A stretch of 44,192 bases of DNA from contig JAGBAZ010000058.1 of NCBI GenBank assembly GCA_018110905.1, forward strand, positions 1 to 44,192. The letters are read 5' to 3'. Of the stretch, positions 17,395-25,631 are shown in pieces. Position 1 is the first letter of the stretch. Each line of letters opens with the position of its first letter. The notes under the pieces were generated by a model, which worked only from the letters and a program-made list of their open reading frames with translations, had not been told where the DNA came from and did not search any database. The position numbers were made by a program, and so were the translations under genes. The stretch is from Oscillospiraceae bacterium. GTDB taxonomy: Bacteria; Bacillota; Clostridia; Oscillospirales; Ruminococcaceae.

Positions 17395-17418
17395 CGGGCG
17401 GATAATATCCGCCCCTAC
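17395..17418 (-). repeat. REP palindrome inside RAYT copy 1 (outer, minus orientation)
   Basis: On the minus strand, GTAG followed by GGGCGGATATTATCCGCCC, in frame and encoding VGADIIRP. With the copy at 17213-17236 it forms an inverted pair with GTAG on the outside, as in REPINs, with 158 bases between. Confidence 0.85.
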
Positions 17419-17537
17419 ATTTTTCCAGAACAACGGCATTCGGTTTTCTGTGCATGTCGTCACAAAATAATACCCGCTTTTGCTGTAATCATATCCGGAC
17501 AAACGATGCTGTTTCCTTTTCGGAAAATCGCTTTCCG

Positions 17538-18536
17538 TCATTCTCTGCTCCAGCCTTTCGGAACAAAGAAATCGTTATAGAGTTTAATGGCATATCGGTC
17601 GCTCATTCCGCTGATGTAATCGCAAACCGCTCTGTCAAGTCCGTCGCGCATGGCTATTGCCTGATATTCCGCCGGAAGAGCGTTGGCGTTTTCAAGGAAA
17701 AATTCATAAAGAGCTTTAACAAGAGCTTCGGCCTTGTGCTCCTGGGATTTTGCAACCGGGTTTGTGTAAACCGCGGAGAACATGAATTCTTCAAGAAGCT
17801 TGCTTGCGGCGGCAACTTCCGGGGCCATTTTTATATCTGTATCTGAATTTTCGATAACGGAGGTTATCATTTTTGAAAGACGCGGGGTTGCGCCTTTTCC
17901 AAGGATTTCCCGAACCTCAGCCGGAACGGCTTCTTCGGTAAGAACTCCTGCACGGACGGCGTCCTCATAATCGTGGTGGGCATAGGCAAAATGGTCCGCC
18001 AGCTTAACAAGTTTTCCCTCCGGGGTGTCCGCTTCTTTTCCTTTTGTGTGGCAAACGATTCCGTCCCTAACTTCATAAGTAAGGTTTAAGCCTTTTCCGT
18101 CCCGCTCAAGAGCATCGATGACCCTAAGGCTCTGTTCATAATGGCGGAAACCGCCGGGAGCAACTTCGTTAAGAGCCCTTTCACCCGCATGACCGAAAGG
18201 GGTGTGTCCAAGGTCGTGGCCAAGGGCAATCGCTTCGGTAAGGTTTTCGTTAAGACGGAGAGCAACCGCCATTGTTCTTGCAATCTGCGCAACCTCAAGG
18301 GTATGGGTAAGGCGGGTGCGGTAATGGTCGCCTTCCGGGCTCAGGAAAACCTGGGTTTTATGCATAAGGCGGCGAAAGGCCTTGCAGTGGATAATTCTGT
18401 CCCTGTCCCGCTGAAAATCCGTTCTTATCCCGTCGGATTCAAGAGGAAAAAGTCTGCCTTTTGTTTCCGAGGAAAGGGTCGCCATGGGCGAAAGGGTTTC
18501 GCGTTCAAGTTTTTCTGTAATTTCGCGGATATTCAT
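17538..18536 (-). CDS. dgt: Deoxyguanosinetriphosphate triphosphohydrolase-like protein
   Basis: An HD-domain dNTP triphosphohydrolase of 332 residues that cleaves dGTP (or other dNTPs) to the deoxynucleoside and tripolyphosphate. HD-family metal ligands are in FRRLMHKTQV, TRLTHTLEVAQIAR and ALGHDLGHTPFGHAGE, with the later histidine and aspartate in KLADHFAYAHHDYED. The length fits the short Clostridial type that precedes dnaG. GGAGG lies ten bases before the ATG. Its stop codon overlaps the start of RAYT copy 1. Upstream is the end of RAYT copy 2, with a 95-base gap containing an AT-rich inverted repeat and TATA-like sequences. Confidence 0.93.
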   Translation of the reverse strand: MNIREITEKLERETLSPMATLSSETKGRLFPLESDGIRTDFQRDRDRIIHCKAFRRLMHKTQVFLSPEGDHYRTRLTHTLEVAQIARTMAVALRLNENLTEAIALGHDLGHTPFGHAGERALNEVAPGGFRHYEQSLRVIDALERDGKGLNLTYEVRDGIVCHTKGKEADTPEGKLVKLADHFAYAHHDYEDAVRAGVLTEEAVPAEVREILGKGATPRLSKMITSVIENSDTDIKMAPEVAAASKLLEEFMFSAVYTNPVAKSQEHKAEALVKALYEFFLENANALPAEYQAIAMRDGLDRAVCDYISGMSDRYAIKLYNDFFVPKGWSRE

Positions 18537-18604
18537 CTTCTGCCGCCTCCTTTTTTAAAAATTTTGTCTTACATATACTATATACGCCAAAAATTGCGAA
18601 AAAC

Positions 18605-18630
18605 CTTCTTTTTAATTAATAAAAAGAAAA
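18605..18630 (-). terminator. Possible AT-rich terminator after RAYT copy 2
   Basis: TTCTTTTTA and TAAAAAGAA arms around ATTAAT (18606-18628); on the minus strand they lead into GGTTTTT. This is a weak stem with few G-C pairs, so the call is tentative. Confidence 0.3.
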
Positions 18631-18631
18631 T

Positions 18632-19141
18632 TTATTTGCAAAACAGTTCATCTTCCTCCCATTTCATGGGATTTTCAAAGATGTACTTTGAAATTTCATC
18701 ATAAGCCGCCTGATTGCGGATTATTTCGTCGTAAAAAGATTTTTGCCAGATGGACTTTTCGCATTTTTTCGATGCAAAGCGTTTCATTTGTCCGATAATG
18801 CGAGAAAGTGTAGGGGCGGATATCATCCGCCCGTTTTCTTTGGATGTTATCCCGATAATCAGGTGAACATGATTGGGCATAATGCAATATCTGTCAACAA
18901 AAACGCCGGCATAGTGTTCGGATATGTTTTCTATAGATTCTTTAACAAATTTTCCGTATTCGGATAAAAATGAATCGGTATCGTTGTTTTTCGGGCGGAT
19001 AATATCCGCCCCTACATTTTTCCAGAACAACAGCATTCGGTTTTCTGTGCATATCGTTACAAAATAATACCCGCTTTTGCTGTAATCATATCCTGCCAAA
19101 CGGTGCTCTTTCCTTTTCGGAAGCTCTTCCGGCTTAGTCAT
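18632..19141 (-). CDS. REP-associated tyrosine transposase (RAYT), intact copy 2
   Basis: A 169-residue Y1-type HUH nuclease of the RAYT/TnpA-REP class, single-strand DNA enzymes thought to mobilise REP/REPIN repeats. Seen: the N-terminal [19 protein letters not shown] signature, HUH motif MPNHVHLI (His91, His93), [13 protein letters not shown], likely nucleophile Tyr147 in [10 protein letters not shown], and the closing [10 protein letters not shown]. The ATG lies inside the last codons of lepA and shares eight bases with it (GATGACTAAG), so it relies on lepA translation. Residues 43-50 (VGADIIRP) and 103-111 (NGRMISAPT) are encoded by two inverted REP palindromes. It is intact, unlike copy 1, and could act on repeats in trans. 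Homology between the copies spans roughly CCGAAAAGG to GATGAACT. Confidence 0.93.
   Translation of the reverse strand: MTKPEELPKRKEHRLAGYDYSKSGYYFVTICTENRMLLFWKNVGADIIRPKNNDTDSFLSEYGKFVKESIENISEHYAGVFVDRYCIMPNHVHLIIGITSKENGRMISAPTLSRIIGQMKRFASKKCEKSIWQKSFYDEIIRNQAAYDEISKYIFENPMKWEEDELFCK
18810..18833 (+). repeat. REP palindrome inside RAYT copy 2 (inner, plus orientation)
   Basis: GTAG followed by GGGCGGATATCATCCGCCC, identical to the matching site in copy 1. In the reading frame it encodes NGRMISAPT. Confidence 0.88.
18992..19015 (-). repeat. REP palindrome inside RAYT copy 2 (outer, minus orientation)
   Basis: On the minus strand GTAG followed by GGGCGGATATTATCCGCCC, encoding VGADIIRP. 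Faces the copy at 18810-18833 across 158 bases that carry the HUH motif. Confidence 0.88.
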
Positions 19142-20939
19142 CGTCCAGCTTAAGAACCGCCATGAATGCTTCCTTCGGAAGCTCGACGGAACCTATGCGG
19201 CGCATTTTCTTTTTACCTTCCTTCTGTTTTTCAAGAAGTTTTTTCTTTCGGGAAATATCGCCGCCGTAACATTTTGCAAGAACGTCCTTGCGGAGCGCTT
19301 TGATTGTTTCGCGTGCGATGATTTTTCCGCCGATGGCCGCCTGGACCGGAACTTCGAAAAGCTGGCGGCTGATGTTGTCGCGGAGTCTTTCAACAATTTT
19401 TCTCGCTCTGGGATAAGCGTTATCCGCAAAAACGATCATGGAAAGGGCGTCAACCGGGTCACCGTTGAGAAGAATATCGAGTTTTATAAGTTTGCTTGCT
19501 CTGTAGCCGCAGGGTTCATAGTCAAAGGAAGCGTAACCTCTGGTGCGGCTTTTGAGAGCATCAAAAAAGTCATAGATGATTTCGCCGAGAGGAAGTTCGT
19601 AATGGACTTCACAGCGGTCAGCTTCGAGATAATGGGTGTCCTTATAAATTCCGCGCCGTTCCTGACAAAGCTCCATAATACTTCCGATATACTGGGTCGG
19701 GGTGAAAATCGAAGCCCTGACATAAGGTTCTTCGGTGGAATCAATGGTTGCCGGGTCCGGATAGTTAGTGGGGTTATCAAGTTCAAGGGTGCGTCCGTCG
19801 TTGAGATGAAGTTTATAAACAACGCTGGGCGCGGTGGTGATAAGGTCGAGATTATATTCGCGTTCAAGACGTTCGAGGATAACTTCCATATGGAGAAGTC
19901 CGAGGAATCCGCAGCGGAAACCAAAACCGAGAGCGGCGGAAGTTTCCGGCTCAAAATGGAGGGAGGCATCGTTGAGAGTGAGCTTTTCAAGGGCATCGCG
20001 GAGGTCGCCGTATTTTGCGCCGTCAAGAGGGTAGATACCTGCATAGACCATCGGGTTGACCTTTTTATAACCCGGAAGAGCTTCTTCCGCCGGGTTTTCC
20101 GCAAGGGTAACGGTGTCGCCAACCGCGGTATCCGCAACGGTTTTGATGGAAGCGGTGATATAACCGACTTCGCCTGCTTTGAGAACTCCGCTGGGAACAA
20201 GTCTGGTCGCACCCATGTAACCGACTTCAACAACGTCAAATTCCGCGCCAGTTGCCATCATTCTGATTCTGTCGCCGGAATGGAGTTCGCCGTCAACAAC
20301 GCGGACATAAACGATTACTCCGCGGTAGCTGTCATAAATGGAGTCGAAAATAAGCGCTTTAAGCGGAGCTTCGTCGTTTCCTTCCGGAGCAGGAATTCCT
20401 TCGACGATAGCTTCGAGAACGGAATGAATGTTGACGCCGGTCTTTGCGGAAATCTGCGGAGCATCAAGAGCGGGGATTCCGATGATGTCCTCAATTTCGT
20501 GGGCAACTCTGTCTGGGTCTGCCGCAGGAAGGTCGATTTTATTGATTACCGGAACAATTTCAAGGTTGTGGTCAACCGCAAGATATGTGTTCGCAAGAGT
20601 CTGGGCCTCAACACCCTGGGAAGCGTCAACAATGAGAACAGCTCCTTCGCAGGCGGCAAGAGAGCGGGAAACCTCATAGTTGAAGTCAACATGTCCGGGA
20701 GTATCGATAAGGTTGAAAACATAACTTTTTCCGTCGTCGGCTTTGTAATCAAGACGGACAGCGCGGGATTTGATGGTGATTCCGCGTTCGCGTTCGATAT
20801 CCATATTATCCAGAAGCTGTTCTTCCATTTCGCGGGGAGTTACAGCTTGGGTGTTTTCAAGGATTCTGTCGGCAAGGGTGGATTTGCCGTGGTCGATATG
20901 TGCGATTATACAAAAGTTTCTTATGTTGTCATTCGGCAT
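19134..20939 (-). CDS. lepA: Elongation factor 4 (LepA), ribosomal back-translocase
   Basis: A translational GTPase of 601 residues, the usual size. G1 is [13 protein letters not shown], switch region [11 protein letters not shown]3 DTPGHVDF, G4 NKIDLP; later come the LepA-specific [25 protein letters not shown] and the C-terminal domain with [19 protein letters not shown]. The ATG at 20939 is preferred over an in-frame GTG at 20954 that is part of the GGAGGTG ribosome site. A TGGTATAAT extended -10 box lies just upstream. The last eight bases are shared with the RAYT copy 2 start. Confidence 0.97.
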   Translation of the reverse strand: MPNDNIRNFCIIAHIDHGKSTLADRILENTQAVTPREMEEQLLDNMDIERERGITIKSRAVRLDYKADDGKSYVFNLIDTPGHVDFNYEVSRSLAACEGAVLIVDASQGVEAQTLANTYLAVDHNLEIVPVINKIDLPAADPDRVAHEIEDIIGIPALDAPQISAKTGVNIHSVLEAIVEGIPAPEGNDEAPLKALIFDSIYDSYRGVIVYVRVVDGELHSGDRIRMMATGAEFDVVEVGYMGATRLVPSGVLKAGEVGYITASIKTVADTAVGDTVTLAENPAEEALPGYKKVNPMVYAGIYPLDGAKYGDLRDALEKLTLNDASLHFEPETSAALGFGFRCGFLGLLHMEVILERLEREYNLDLITTAPSVVYKLHLNDGRTLELDNPTNYPDPATIDSTEEPYVRASIFTPTQYIGSIMELCQERRGIYKDTHYLEADRCEVHYELPLGEIIYDFFDALKSRTRGYASFDYEPCGYRASKLIKLDILLNGDPVDALSMIVFADNAYPRARKIVERLRDNISRQLFEVPVQAAIGGKIIARETIKALRKDVLAKCYGGDISRKKKLLEKQKEGKKKMRRIGSVELPKEAFMAVLKLDDD

Positions 20940-20963
20940 TGTTAAAAAAAGCACCTCCTGTGC

Positions 20964-20975
20964 AAATTATACCAG
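20964..20975 (-). promoter_or_regulatory. lepA extended -10 promoter
   Basis: On the minus strand TGGTATAAT (TATAAT at 20971-20966) lies 26 bases before the lepA ATG. No clear -35 hexamer is visible, as is usual for TGn extended -10 promoters. The leader would be very short, ending in GGAGGTG. Confidence 0.5.
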
Positions 20976-21059
20976 TTTATATTTTACCACCCTTTAATAT
21001 AGATATCAAATACTTTTTTTATATATAATAAAGAAAATTTTTCAAAAATCTTTTCCGGA

Positions 21060-21152
21060 GAAAAAGTTTTTTATTGCGGGAGATGTCCGCAAAGCAGACG
21101 GAAGAACGGAAACAAACCCTGTACCCTTAAAATTACGCGGATAATATCCGTT
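21060..21152. repeat. Decayed two-hairpin repeat and REP remnant between lepA and the 21.3-kb gene
   Basis: The 320-base gap upstream of lepA holds no gene. At 21076-21107 GGGAGATGTCCGC-AAA-GCAGACGGAAGAA matches the two-hairpin repeats at 29541 and 43642 in decayed form. At 21137-21150 GCGGATAATATCCG is a remnant of the RAYT-associated REP, in minus orientation. The rest is AT-rich. Confidence 0.55.
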
Positions 21153-21274
21153 TTTACGATATTTTTTAAAGAGCACCGCGGAAAATCGCTGTTTTCATAC
21201 GTTCTTGTATATCCGGCCCGATTATGATAACATATAGCTGGTTAAACAAACTTGAATGACCCGGGGGATAAACA

Positions 21275-21634
21275 ATGATTTTCAAAAAAGGTTCGGGCTG
21301 GAAAGCCTGTTTCGACAGCGATAACGGAAGATATTTCGGCGAATACGGCGGAATACAGGAGTATCATCTTTTTGAGATAACAAAAGAAATGTTTGAAAAA
21401 CTCGATAAAAAAATGCGGGAGAGCGAAGCGGGAAGCATTATGCACGAAGGAAGACATTTGTATATGTCCGTGAATGACCGCTGCGGACCTCCCTATACCA
21501 TTGTTTTCGATGATGATTATGAAAAGCTTTGTCCCTGGGCAGACGTTATAAAAAACGGAAAAGTCTGGCCGGATGAACTGACCGATGCTGCGGCAAAATT
21601 GTTGGAATCCAAAGAGGGACAGCCGCGAACGTAA
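21275..21634 (+). CDS. Uncharacterised 119-residue soluble protein
   Basis: No family recognised. It is a small acidic cytoplasmic protein without signal peptide or membrane helix. The body reads as mixed alpha/beta, with a Lys/Glu-rich helix (EITKEMFEKLDKKMRESEAG) followed by SVNDRCGPPYTIVFDDDYEKLCPWADVI, and a C-terminal helix. A GGGGGAT ribosome site stands about six bases before the ATG. It is a single-gene unit ended by the strong bidirectional terminator at 21649. The promoter could not be fixed. Confidence 0.75.
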   Translation: MIFKKGSGWKACFDSDNGRYFGEYGGIQEYHLFEITKEMFEKLDKKMRESEAGSIMHEGRHLYMSVNDRCGPPYTIVFDDDYEKLCPWADVIKNGKVWPDELTDAAAKLLESKEGQPRT

Positions 21635-21644
21635 AAATGAAGAA

Positions 21645-21690
21645 TAAAAAAGCCGGACTGCAATTTTGCAGTCCGGCTTTAACTTTTTTC
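21645..21690. terminator. Bidirectional terminator
   Basis: Perfect stem AAAGCCGGACTGCAA / TTGCAGTCCGGCTTT at 21649-21680 with A- and T-rich flanks on both sides. It serves the plus-strand gene ending at 21634 and the minus-strand gene ending at 21698. Confidence 0.93.
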
Positions 21691-21697
21691 TTATGTA

Positions 21698-22132
21698 TCA
21701 ATCGTAATGAACTATCATATATTTTCCGATGATGGGAAGATCCTTTGCCTGACCTTTAAAGGCACGAACGATTCCCATAACCATGAAAACAACGCAGGCG
21801 ACGGAACCGATCACTGCGGCGATCCAGCCAAGGAAGGGGATTATTGCAACAAGACCGCAAAGGATTCCGAAGATATAAAGGATAATGCTCTGGTTGATGT
21901 GGTAACGAAGGAATTTTGAGTTGGGTTCAATAAGAAGCCCAAGGATAACAAAGAGAAAGCTGAGATAGCAAAGAGCCGAAAGAATGTTGGTTCTTCTGAT
22001 ATCTTCTTCCTCAAACATTGCGGTGTGGTCGCTTTCGTCCGGAACGTTGGTTTTGCTCAGAACCGGCTCGCCGCAAGTGGGGCAATAGTGGTCATTTTCG
22101 GGTATCTGGGTTCCGCATTTGGGACAGAACAT
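21698..22132 (-). CDS. Zinc-ribbon membrane protein (DUF4870-like)
   Basis: A 144-residue protein with an N-terminal zinc ribbon (CPKCGTQIPENDHYCPTCG, two CxxC knuckles) followed by a linker and about three membrane helices. The segment RYHINQSIILYIFGILCGLV and the closing FKGQAKDLPIIGKYMIV resemble the DUF4870 membrane family, in which the H-x-x-Q motif is conserved. The function of such proteins is not established. GGAGG lies nine bases before the ATG. Single-gene unit. Confidence 0.8.
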   Translation of the reverse strand: MFCPKCGTQIPENDHYCPTCGEPVLSKTNVPDESDHTAMFEEEDIRRTNILSALCYLSFLFVILGLLIEPNSKFLRYHINQSIILYIFGILCGLVAIIPFLGWIAAVIGSVACVVFMVMGIVRAFKGQAKDLPIIGKYMIVHYD

Positions 22133-22224
22133 AATAAAACGCCTCCTTCTTTTGTTTTACAATTTTATGTTACCACAGAGAAAAAAGACGCGCAAGTTTT
22201 TAACGGAAAACTTAATAAAAAATT

Positions 22225-22264
22225 AAGAAAAAGGCTTCCTTTAAAAACGAAAAGAAGCCTTTCG
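22225..22264 (-). terminator. Terminator after the threonine aldolase-like gene
   Basis: Stem AAAGGCTTC / GAAGCCTTT at 22230-22262; on the minus strand it is followed by a TTTCTTAATTTTTT tract. Confidence 0.85.
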
Positions 22265-22274
22265 GAGCAGATTT

Positions 22275-23363
22275 TTATTTATTTATATAATTTTTTACAA
22301 TTCCGGCGCAGGCCTTTTTGATAAACCATTCAGAAAGGTCTGCGATGGCGTCCTCGGTGGTAGCACAGGAAGTTACGATTCTTACTGCCCAGTTTCCGTC
22401 GGGAAGTCTTGCCTGGATAAAGCATCCGTAAGTATCGGAAAGTTCCTGGCCAAGTTCCGCGGGAACAAGAACAAAAATCTGGTTGGTCTGGAATTCGCAG
22501 TAAAGTTCAAATCCTGCCTGTTTGATCGCTTCAACGATTCTTGCGGCGCAGTTATTTGCATATTTTGCCATTTCAAAATAAAGTCCGCTTTCAAGAGCTT
22601 CCTCAAACATTGCGCCGACTACGAAGCCTTTTGCAAGCATGAAACCGCGCTGTTTGATAAGCCAGCGAAGATGATCCGCAGCAACGGAATCGGTGAGAAC
22701 AAGAGCTTCGCCGAAGAGGAGGCCGTTTTTGGTTCCGCCAAGATAGAATCCGTCGGTAAGTTTGCCGAGATCTTTAAGAGTAACATCGTTTTCAGGGGCC
22801 ATAAGTGCGGAAGCAAGTCTTGCGCCGTCAACAAAAAGCCGCATTCCGTTTTCGTGGCAGTATTCGGAAAGAGCGGTAAGTTCCGATTTGCTGTAAATGG
22901 TTCCGAGTTCGGTGGACTGGGAAATGTAAACAAGTTTCGGAACAACCATGTGCTCGCTTTCAAAAACTCTGAAAACAGGTTCGATGATTTCCGGAGAAAG
23001 TTTTCCGTCAACTCCGACCGGAATGGTTATGGCTTTTCTTCCGGCATATTCGATGGAACCGGTTTCGTGAACGTTGATATGGCCGGTGTCTGCGCAGATA
23101 ACAGCCTCATAGCTGTTGCGGAGAAAAGCGGAAATTGCAAGAACGTTGGTTGCGGTTCCGCCTGCGGTGAAAGCAACGGTTGCGTCCGGTGTTCCGCAAA
23201 GTTCGCGGATTTTGTTTGCGGCGGCTTCGGAATGTCTGTCCTCGCCGTAAGGGGTGTTTGTTTCGTATGCAAGTTTAAGGATTTTTTCAATGATCTGGGG
23301 ATGTGCGCTTTCGGAATAATCGTTTCTGAAGCTGAATTTATCAACATTGGTTCCGCTGTACAA
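22275..23363 (-). CDS. ltaE: Low-specificity L-threonine aldolase-like PLP enzyme
   Basis: A fold-type I PLP enzyme of the beta-eliminating lyase/threonine aldolase family, 362 residues, predicted to split L-threonine or allo-threonine to glycine and acetaldehyde. Seen: FRNDYSESAHPQIIEKI at the start, the cofactor-binding AFTAGGTATNVLAI, the conserved Asp-Gly-Ala-Arg in LFVDGARLASAL, and the PLP lysine in YLGGTKNGLLFG. The start is TTG at 23363 with GGAGG nine bases before it. A -10 TATACT and a weak -35 lie upstream. The true substrate could be another beta-hydroxy amino acid. Confidence 0.88.
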   Translation of the reverse strand: MYSGTNVDKFSFRNDYSESAHPQIIEKILKLAYETNTPYGEDRHSEAAANKIRELCGTPDATVAFTAGGTATNVLAISAFLRNSYEAVICADTGHINVHETGSIEYAGRKAITIPVGVDGKLSPEIIEPVFRVFESEHMVVPKLVYISQSTELGTIYSKSELTALSEYCHENGMRLFVDGARLASALMAPENDVTLKDLGKLTDGFYLGGTKNGLLFGEALVLTDSVAADHLRWLIKQRGFMLAKGFVVGAMFEEALESGLYFEMAKYANNCAARIVEAIKQAGFELYCEFQTNQIFVLVPAELGQELSDTYGCFIQARLPDGNWAVRIVTSCATTEDAIADLSEWFIKKACAGIVKNYINK

Positions 23364-23397
23364 AGTAAAATACCTCCTGTGGGTGAAATATAAAAAC

Positions 23398-23426
23398 AGT
23401 ATAGCACAGGATGTTCTTCTTTTAAA
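23398..23426 (-). promoter_or_regulatory. Promoter of the threonine aldolase-like gene
   Basis: On the minus strand TATACT (23403-23398) lies 17 bases downstream of a weak TTTAAA -35 (23426-23421). The leader of about 30 bases ends in GGAGG. Confidence 0.5.
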
Positions 23427-23503
23427 GACAGTTTTAAAAATTTTTTTGCGCCGCTTTCGTCATTTTAACATAAAAACCCCTGTTTATTTCTACATATTAA
23501 TCG

Positions 23504-23533
23504 TTGAAAAACAATGCTTAAAGGTGTTACAAT
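23504..23533 (+). promoter_or_regulatory. glgBCDA operon promoter
   Basis: TTGAAA (23504-23509), an 18-base spacer and TACAAT (23528-23533). Predicted start near 23541, giving a leader of about 150 bases before glgB. The leader can form several hairpins: CCCTTT/AAAGGG, CCGG-AAAA-CCGG, and the repeat at 23629. Confidence 0.6.
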
Positions 23534-23628
23534 GATATATGTATAAGTACGTAGTAAAAAGCCCTTTGCAAAAGGGGAAAGAACACCGGAAAACCGGCAT
23601 ATATGATAAAGAACGTACAGACTAAAAA

Positions 23629-23672
23629 ACCCTTCTGTCTGCTTCGCAGGCATCTTCCCTGAAAGGGAAGCC
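23629..23672 (-). repeat. Two-hairpin repeat in the glgB leader
   Basis: Read on the minus strand: hairpin CTTCCCT-TTC-AGGGAAG (23654-23670), then TGCCTGC-GAA-GCAGACA, then GAAGGG. This is the same plan as the copies near 29541, 43642 and 43729, in the opposite orientation to the operon. Its end is about 20 bases before the glgB ATG, next to the AAGGAG ribosome site, so it could affect glgB translation. Confidence 0.65.
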
Positions 23673-23691
23673 GATTTGAAAGGAGAACTAA

Positions 23692-25569
23692 ATGACAAAA
23701 AAACAAAATCCGCTTGAACTTCCGGTATATCTTTTTCACCAGGGAACAAACTATCGCGCATACGAATTCCTCGGCGCACATAGAGTTAGAGGAAGCCGCA
23801 AGAAAGCCGTTGTGTTCAGAACCTGGGCACCCAACGCAAAATCTATTTCCGTTGTGGGCGATTGGAACTATTGGTCTGCCGGCGCAGACCCCATGTATAA
23901 AATCAGCGACGGAGTCTGGGAATGCCGCGTTGACAATCTTGAAGATTATACCCGATATAAATTTGCGATAGAAACCCCCTGGGGCGAAATTATTGAAAAA
24001 GCCGATCCTTATGCTTTCCATTGCGAAACAAGACCCAACACCGCTTCGATGGTATGTTCGCCGAAATACAGATGGGGCGACAAAAAATGGCTTGAAAACC
24101 GCAAAAAATGGGATATGTACCATAGCCCCGTGAATATTTATGAAGTTCACCTCGGTTCATGGAGAAAGTATCACGACGGAAACTTCTTCGATTACAGAAA
24201 ATCCGCCGATGAACTTGCGGCCTACGCAAAAGAGATGAACTATACACATATTGAACTTCTTCCGGTAACGGAACATCCCTTCGACGGTTCCTGGGGATAC
24301 CAGTGCCTCGGATATTTTGCACCCACAAGCCGCTACGGAACCCCGGAAGACTTTATGTATTTTGTTGATACCCTTCATAAAAACGGAATCGGCGTTATCA
24401 TGGACTGGGTCCCGGCACATTTCCCGAAAGATTCCATAGGTCTTATGAACTTCGACGGCGAACCTTGTTATGAATATAAAAACCCCCAGATGGGCGAACG
24501 CGAAGACTGGGGCACAAAGGTTTTCGATTTCGGCAGAAATGAAGTAAGATGTTTCCTTGCTTCCTCCGCAATGTACTGGCTTGAAAAATATCACATCGAC
24601 GGAATCCGTGTTGATGCTGTTTCCTCCATGCTTTACCGCGATTACGGTAAAAATGATAACGAATGGGAACGCAACCAGTTCGGCGGAAGAGAAAACATCG
24701 AAGCCATCGGAATGCTCCGCGATATCAACACCGCAGTTAATAAGGAATACCCCGGCGTTATGATGGTTGCGGAAGAATCCACCTCTTTCCCGATGGTTTC
24801 CCGCCCTGCAGCGGACGGCGGCCTTGGCTTTAACTTCAAATGGAACATGGGCTGGATGAACGATACCCTTTCCTATATGTCCCTTGATCCGGTTTACCGC
24901 CAGCACCACCACAACAAGCTCACCTTCGGAATGATGTATGCTTTCTCCGAAAACTTCATCCTTCCTTTCTCCCATGACGAAGTTGTCCACGGAAAATGCT
25001 CCCTTATCGGAAAAATGCCCGGCGAATATGACCAGAAGTTTGCCGGACTCCGGGCGCTTTTCGCTTATATGATCGGTTTCCCCGGAAAGAAACTTCTCTT
25101 TATGGGTCAGGAATTCGGACATTTTATTGAATGGGACGAAAAGAGAGAACTGGATTGGTTCCTGCTCGAATATGACAGCCACAGAAATCTCCGTAATCTC
25201 TCAAAAGAGCTGAACAAACTTTACAAGGAAAACCCCGCTTGCTGGGAAAACGACGAAAACTGGGAGGGCTTTAATTGGGCAAACTGCAACGAAGCTGGAA
25301 AAAATGCCCTTGCTTTCCGCAGAATTGCAAAAGACGGAAGCCAGCTCCTCTTCGCATTCAACTTCTGCCCCAACGAATATAAAGGCTTCCATGTGGAAGT
25401 TCCCGAAGACAGCAAATGGGAAGAGATCCTTTCCACCGATGAAGAACGCTTCGGCGGAAGCGGTTTTTATAAAAACGGAACCAGAGAAAGCTGGCACGAA
25501 GGATATTCTTCCTTTGCCGCAGTGGACCTTGCTCCTTTCTCCGCAGCTGTTTTCAAACTTGTCGAATAA
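23692..25569 (+). CDS. glgB: 1,4-alpha-glucan branching enzyme
   Basis: A GH13 enzyme of 625 residues that introduces alpha-1,6 branches into glycogen. It has an N-terminal CBM48 module (FRTWAPNAKSISVVGDWNYW), then the catalytic barrel with NIYEVHLGSWR, ELLPVTEHPFDGSWGYQ, the nucleophile in GIRVDAVSSMLY, the acid/base in MMVAEESTSFP, and FSHDEVVHGK. A C-terminal beta domain ends the protein. AAAGGAG precedes the ATG. First gene of the glgB-glgC-glgD-glgA operon, which makes storage glycogen in the cytoplasm. Confidence 0.97.
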   Translation: MTKKQNPLELPVYLFHQGTNYRAYEFLGAHRVRGSRKKAVVFRTWAPNAKSISVVGDWNYWSAGADPMYKISDGVWECRVDNLEDYTRYKFAIETPWGEIIEKADPYAFHCETRPNTASMVCSPKYRWGDKKWLENRKKWDMYHSPVNIYEVHLGSWRKYHDGNFFDYRKSADELAAYAKEMNYTHIELLPVTEHPFDGSWGYQCLGYFAPTSRYGTPEDFMYFVDTLHKNGIGVIMDWVPAHFPKDSIGLMNFDGEPCYEYKNPQMGEREDWGTKVFDFGRNEVRCFLASSAMYWLEKYHIDGIRVDAVSSMLYRDYGKNDNEWERNQFGGRENIEAIGMLRDINTAVNKEYPGVMMVAEESTSFPMVSRPAADGGLGFNFKWNMGWMNDTLSYMSLDPVYRQHHHNKLTFGMMYAFSENFILPFSHDEVVHGKCSLIGKMPGEYDQKFAGLRALFAYMIGFPGKKLLFMGQEFGHFIEWDEKRELDWFLLEYDSHRNLRNLSKELNKLYKENPACWENDENWEGFNWANCNEAGKNALAFRRIAKDGSQLLFAFNFCPNEYKGFHVEVPEDSKWEEILSTDEERFGGSGFYKNGTRESWHEGYSSFAAVDLAPFSAAVFKLVE

Positions 25570-25631
25570 AGTCTTTCCGCAGCGGAAAGCTTTTTGAGTT
25601 TCGTCAAATAATCCAAGGAGGTTGATATATC

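Larger units (their letters stand above)
17035..17541 (-). pseudogene. RAYT (REP-associated tyrosine transposase), copy 1, nonsense-broken
   Basis: Closely matches the intact RAYT at 18632-19141 along its length but is interrupted by one stop codon: TAA at 17361-17359 where copy 2 has TAC (Tyr62). The first part, MTESDFPKRKQHRLSGYDYS onward, covers 60 residues. The frame then continues to 17035 with the HUH motif MPNHVHLI and the C-terminal [12 protein letters not shown] and [10 protein letters not shown]. Otherwise the frame is undamaged, so inactivation looks recent. The ATG overlaps the dgt stop as ATGA. Reinitiation at the internal ATG of MPNHVHLI (17283) could still yield an 82-residue fragment. 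Two REP palindromes lie inside it. The insertion separates dgt from dnaG. Confidence 0.88.

Noticed and set aside
19602..20945. A 447-codon open frame antisense to lepA, and similar long antisense frames such as 13893-15230 and 34052-35518
   Set aside because: These mirror strongly biased codon use of the true genes; their products are rich in Phe, Gly, Lys and Arg, have no recognisable motifs and no ribosome sites.
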